A stretch of 64,000 bases of DNA from assembly GCF_003254465.1 (NCBI RefSeq), contig NZ_QDFI01000004.1:48053-112052 (forward strand), read 5' to 3'. Numbering within the stretch: the first letter of the stretch is position 1; every line of letters begins with the position of its first letter. The translations under genes were made by a program, and so were the position numbers. The notes below the pieces were generated by a model, which worked only from the letters and a program-made list of their open reading frames with translations, searched no databases and was not told the DNA's origin. Source of the DNA: Meridianimarinicoccus zhengii. Lineage in GTDB: Bacteria > Pseudomonadota > Alphaproteobacteria > Rhodobacterales > Rhodobacteraceae. Shown one piece after another: positions 63,938 through 64,000 of this stretch.

Positions 63938-64000
63938 GCCGTGTCTGCAATCAAGGGATTCCCGTTTGGTCTCATTTCTGATTCAAGATCGAAAACGGAG
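63938..64000. mobile_element. Possible left end of an insertion sequence, cut by the window edge
   Basis: From the base after the hemolysin-III stop, the sequence becomes markedly AT-richer and non-coding (GTGTCTGCAATCAAGGGATT, then TTCTGATTCAAGATCGAAAA), unlike the preceding gene. It reminds me of the outer ends of IS elements in this family, but no transposase frame is inside the window and the matching inverted repeat cannot be seen. Confidence 0.3.

Overview
The window is a GC-rich chromosomal segment of an alphaproteobacterium, most likely family Rhodobacteraceae (Roseobacter group). This rests on gene content rather than any marker gene: a yidC-MOSC pair, the CbiX/CobH/CobL/CobI/CbiG-CobJ cobalamin operon with DUF1636 and CobC-CbiB beside it, divergent metR/metF, glcDEF, a four-gene spermidine/putrescine-type ABC operon, and a MoxR-DUF58-DUF4159 operon. 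Coding density is high, many genes overlap by 4 bp (ATGA or GTGA), and nothing in the interior looks like a prophage or large mobile island. The only possible mobile-element trace is at the extreme right edge.

Layout. 0-6.4 kb: an edge-truncated acetyltransferase, a MOSC protein and yidC, then a VPLPA/PEP-CTERM-type secreted protein, a conserved membrane protein and a DMT exporter. 6.4-11.1 kb: a fatty-acid oxidation operon (GST, thiolase, cupin, FadJ-type multifunctional enzyme). 11.3-20.9 kb: two cobalamin transcription units facing away from each other (cbiX-cobH-cobL-cobI-cbiG/cobJ leftwards; DUF1636-cobC-cbiB rightwards), separated by a glutathionyl-hydroquinone reductase and a degenerate receiver protein. 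20.9-30.7 kb: SDR, tRNA-Leu(UAA), rhomboid protease, inositol monophosphatase, large MscS channel, WrbA-like flavoprotein, HiPIP, metR/metF and a DUF2235 hydrolase. 30.8-38.1 kb: valS, two PLP aminotransferases, a tyrosine-phosphatase-like protein and YgfZ. 38.3-43.6 kb: polyamine-type ABC importer. 43.6-50.5 kb: small conserved proteins, a P1 peptidase, an alpha/beta hydrolase, a secreted phytase-like esterase, Hsp20 and a secreted trypsin-like protease. 50.5-55.6 kb: glycolate oxidase glcDEF and two small conserved genes. 55.7-63.9 kb: the MoxR/DUF58/BatA-DUF4159/GATase-like operon with a divergent DUF1285 gene, and a hemolysin-III family protein.

The most rewarding signals are regulatory. 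The hsp20 gene has a close match to an RpoH promoter followed by a three-hairpin leader whose last hairpin covers the Shine-Dalgarno, as in ROSE RNA thermometers. The phytase-like esterase is preceded by 11-bp-phased repeats matching a PHO box. The cob operon has a highly structured leader that does not match the canonical B12 riboswitch. The glcDEF promoter carries an inverted repeat over its -10 element. A 26-nt palindrome lies between metR and metF. Other oddities are an in-frame tandem array of 11-bp units inside valS, a perfect hairpin ending one base before an aminotransferase start, a CbiG-CobJ fusion, a CbiX with a cysteine- and histidine-rich tail, and an ABC permease with a periplasmic insert of about 270 residues.

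All calls come from reading the sequence and from remembered family features; no database search was run.
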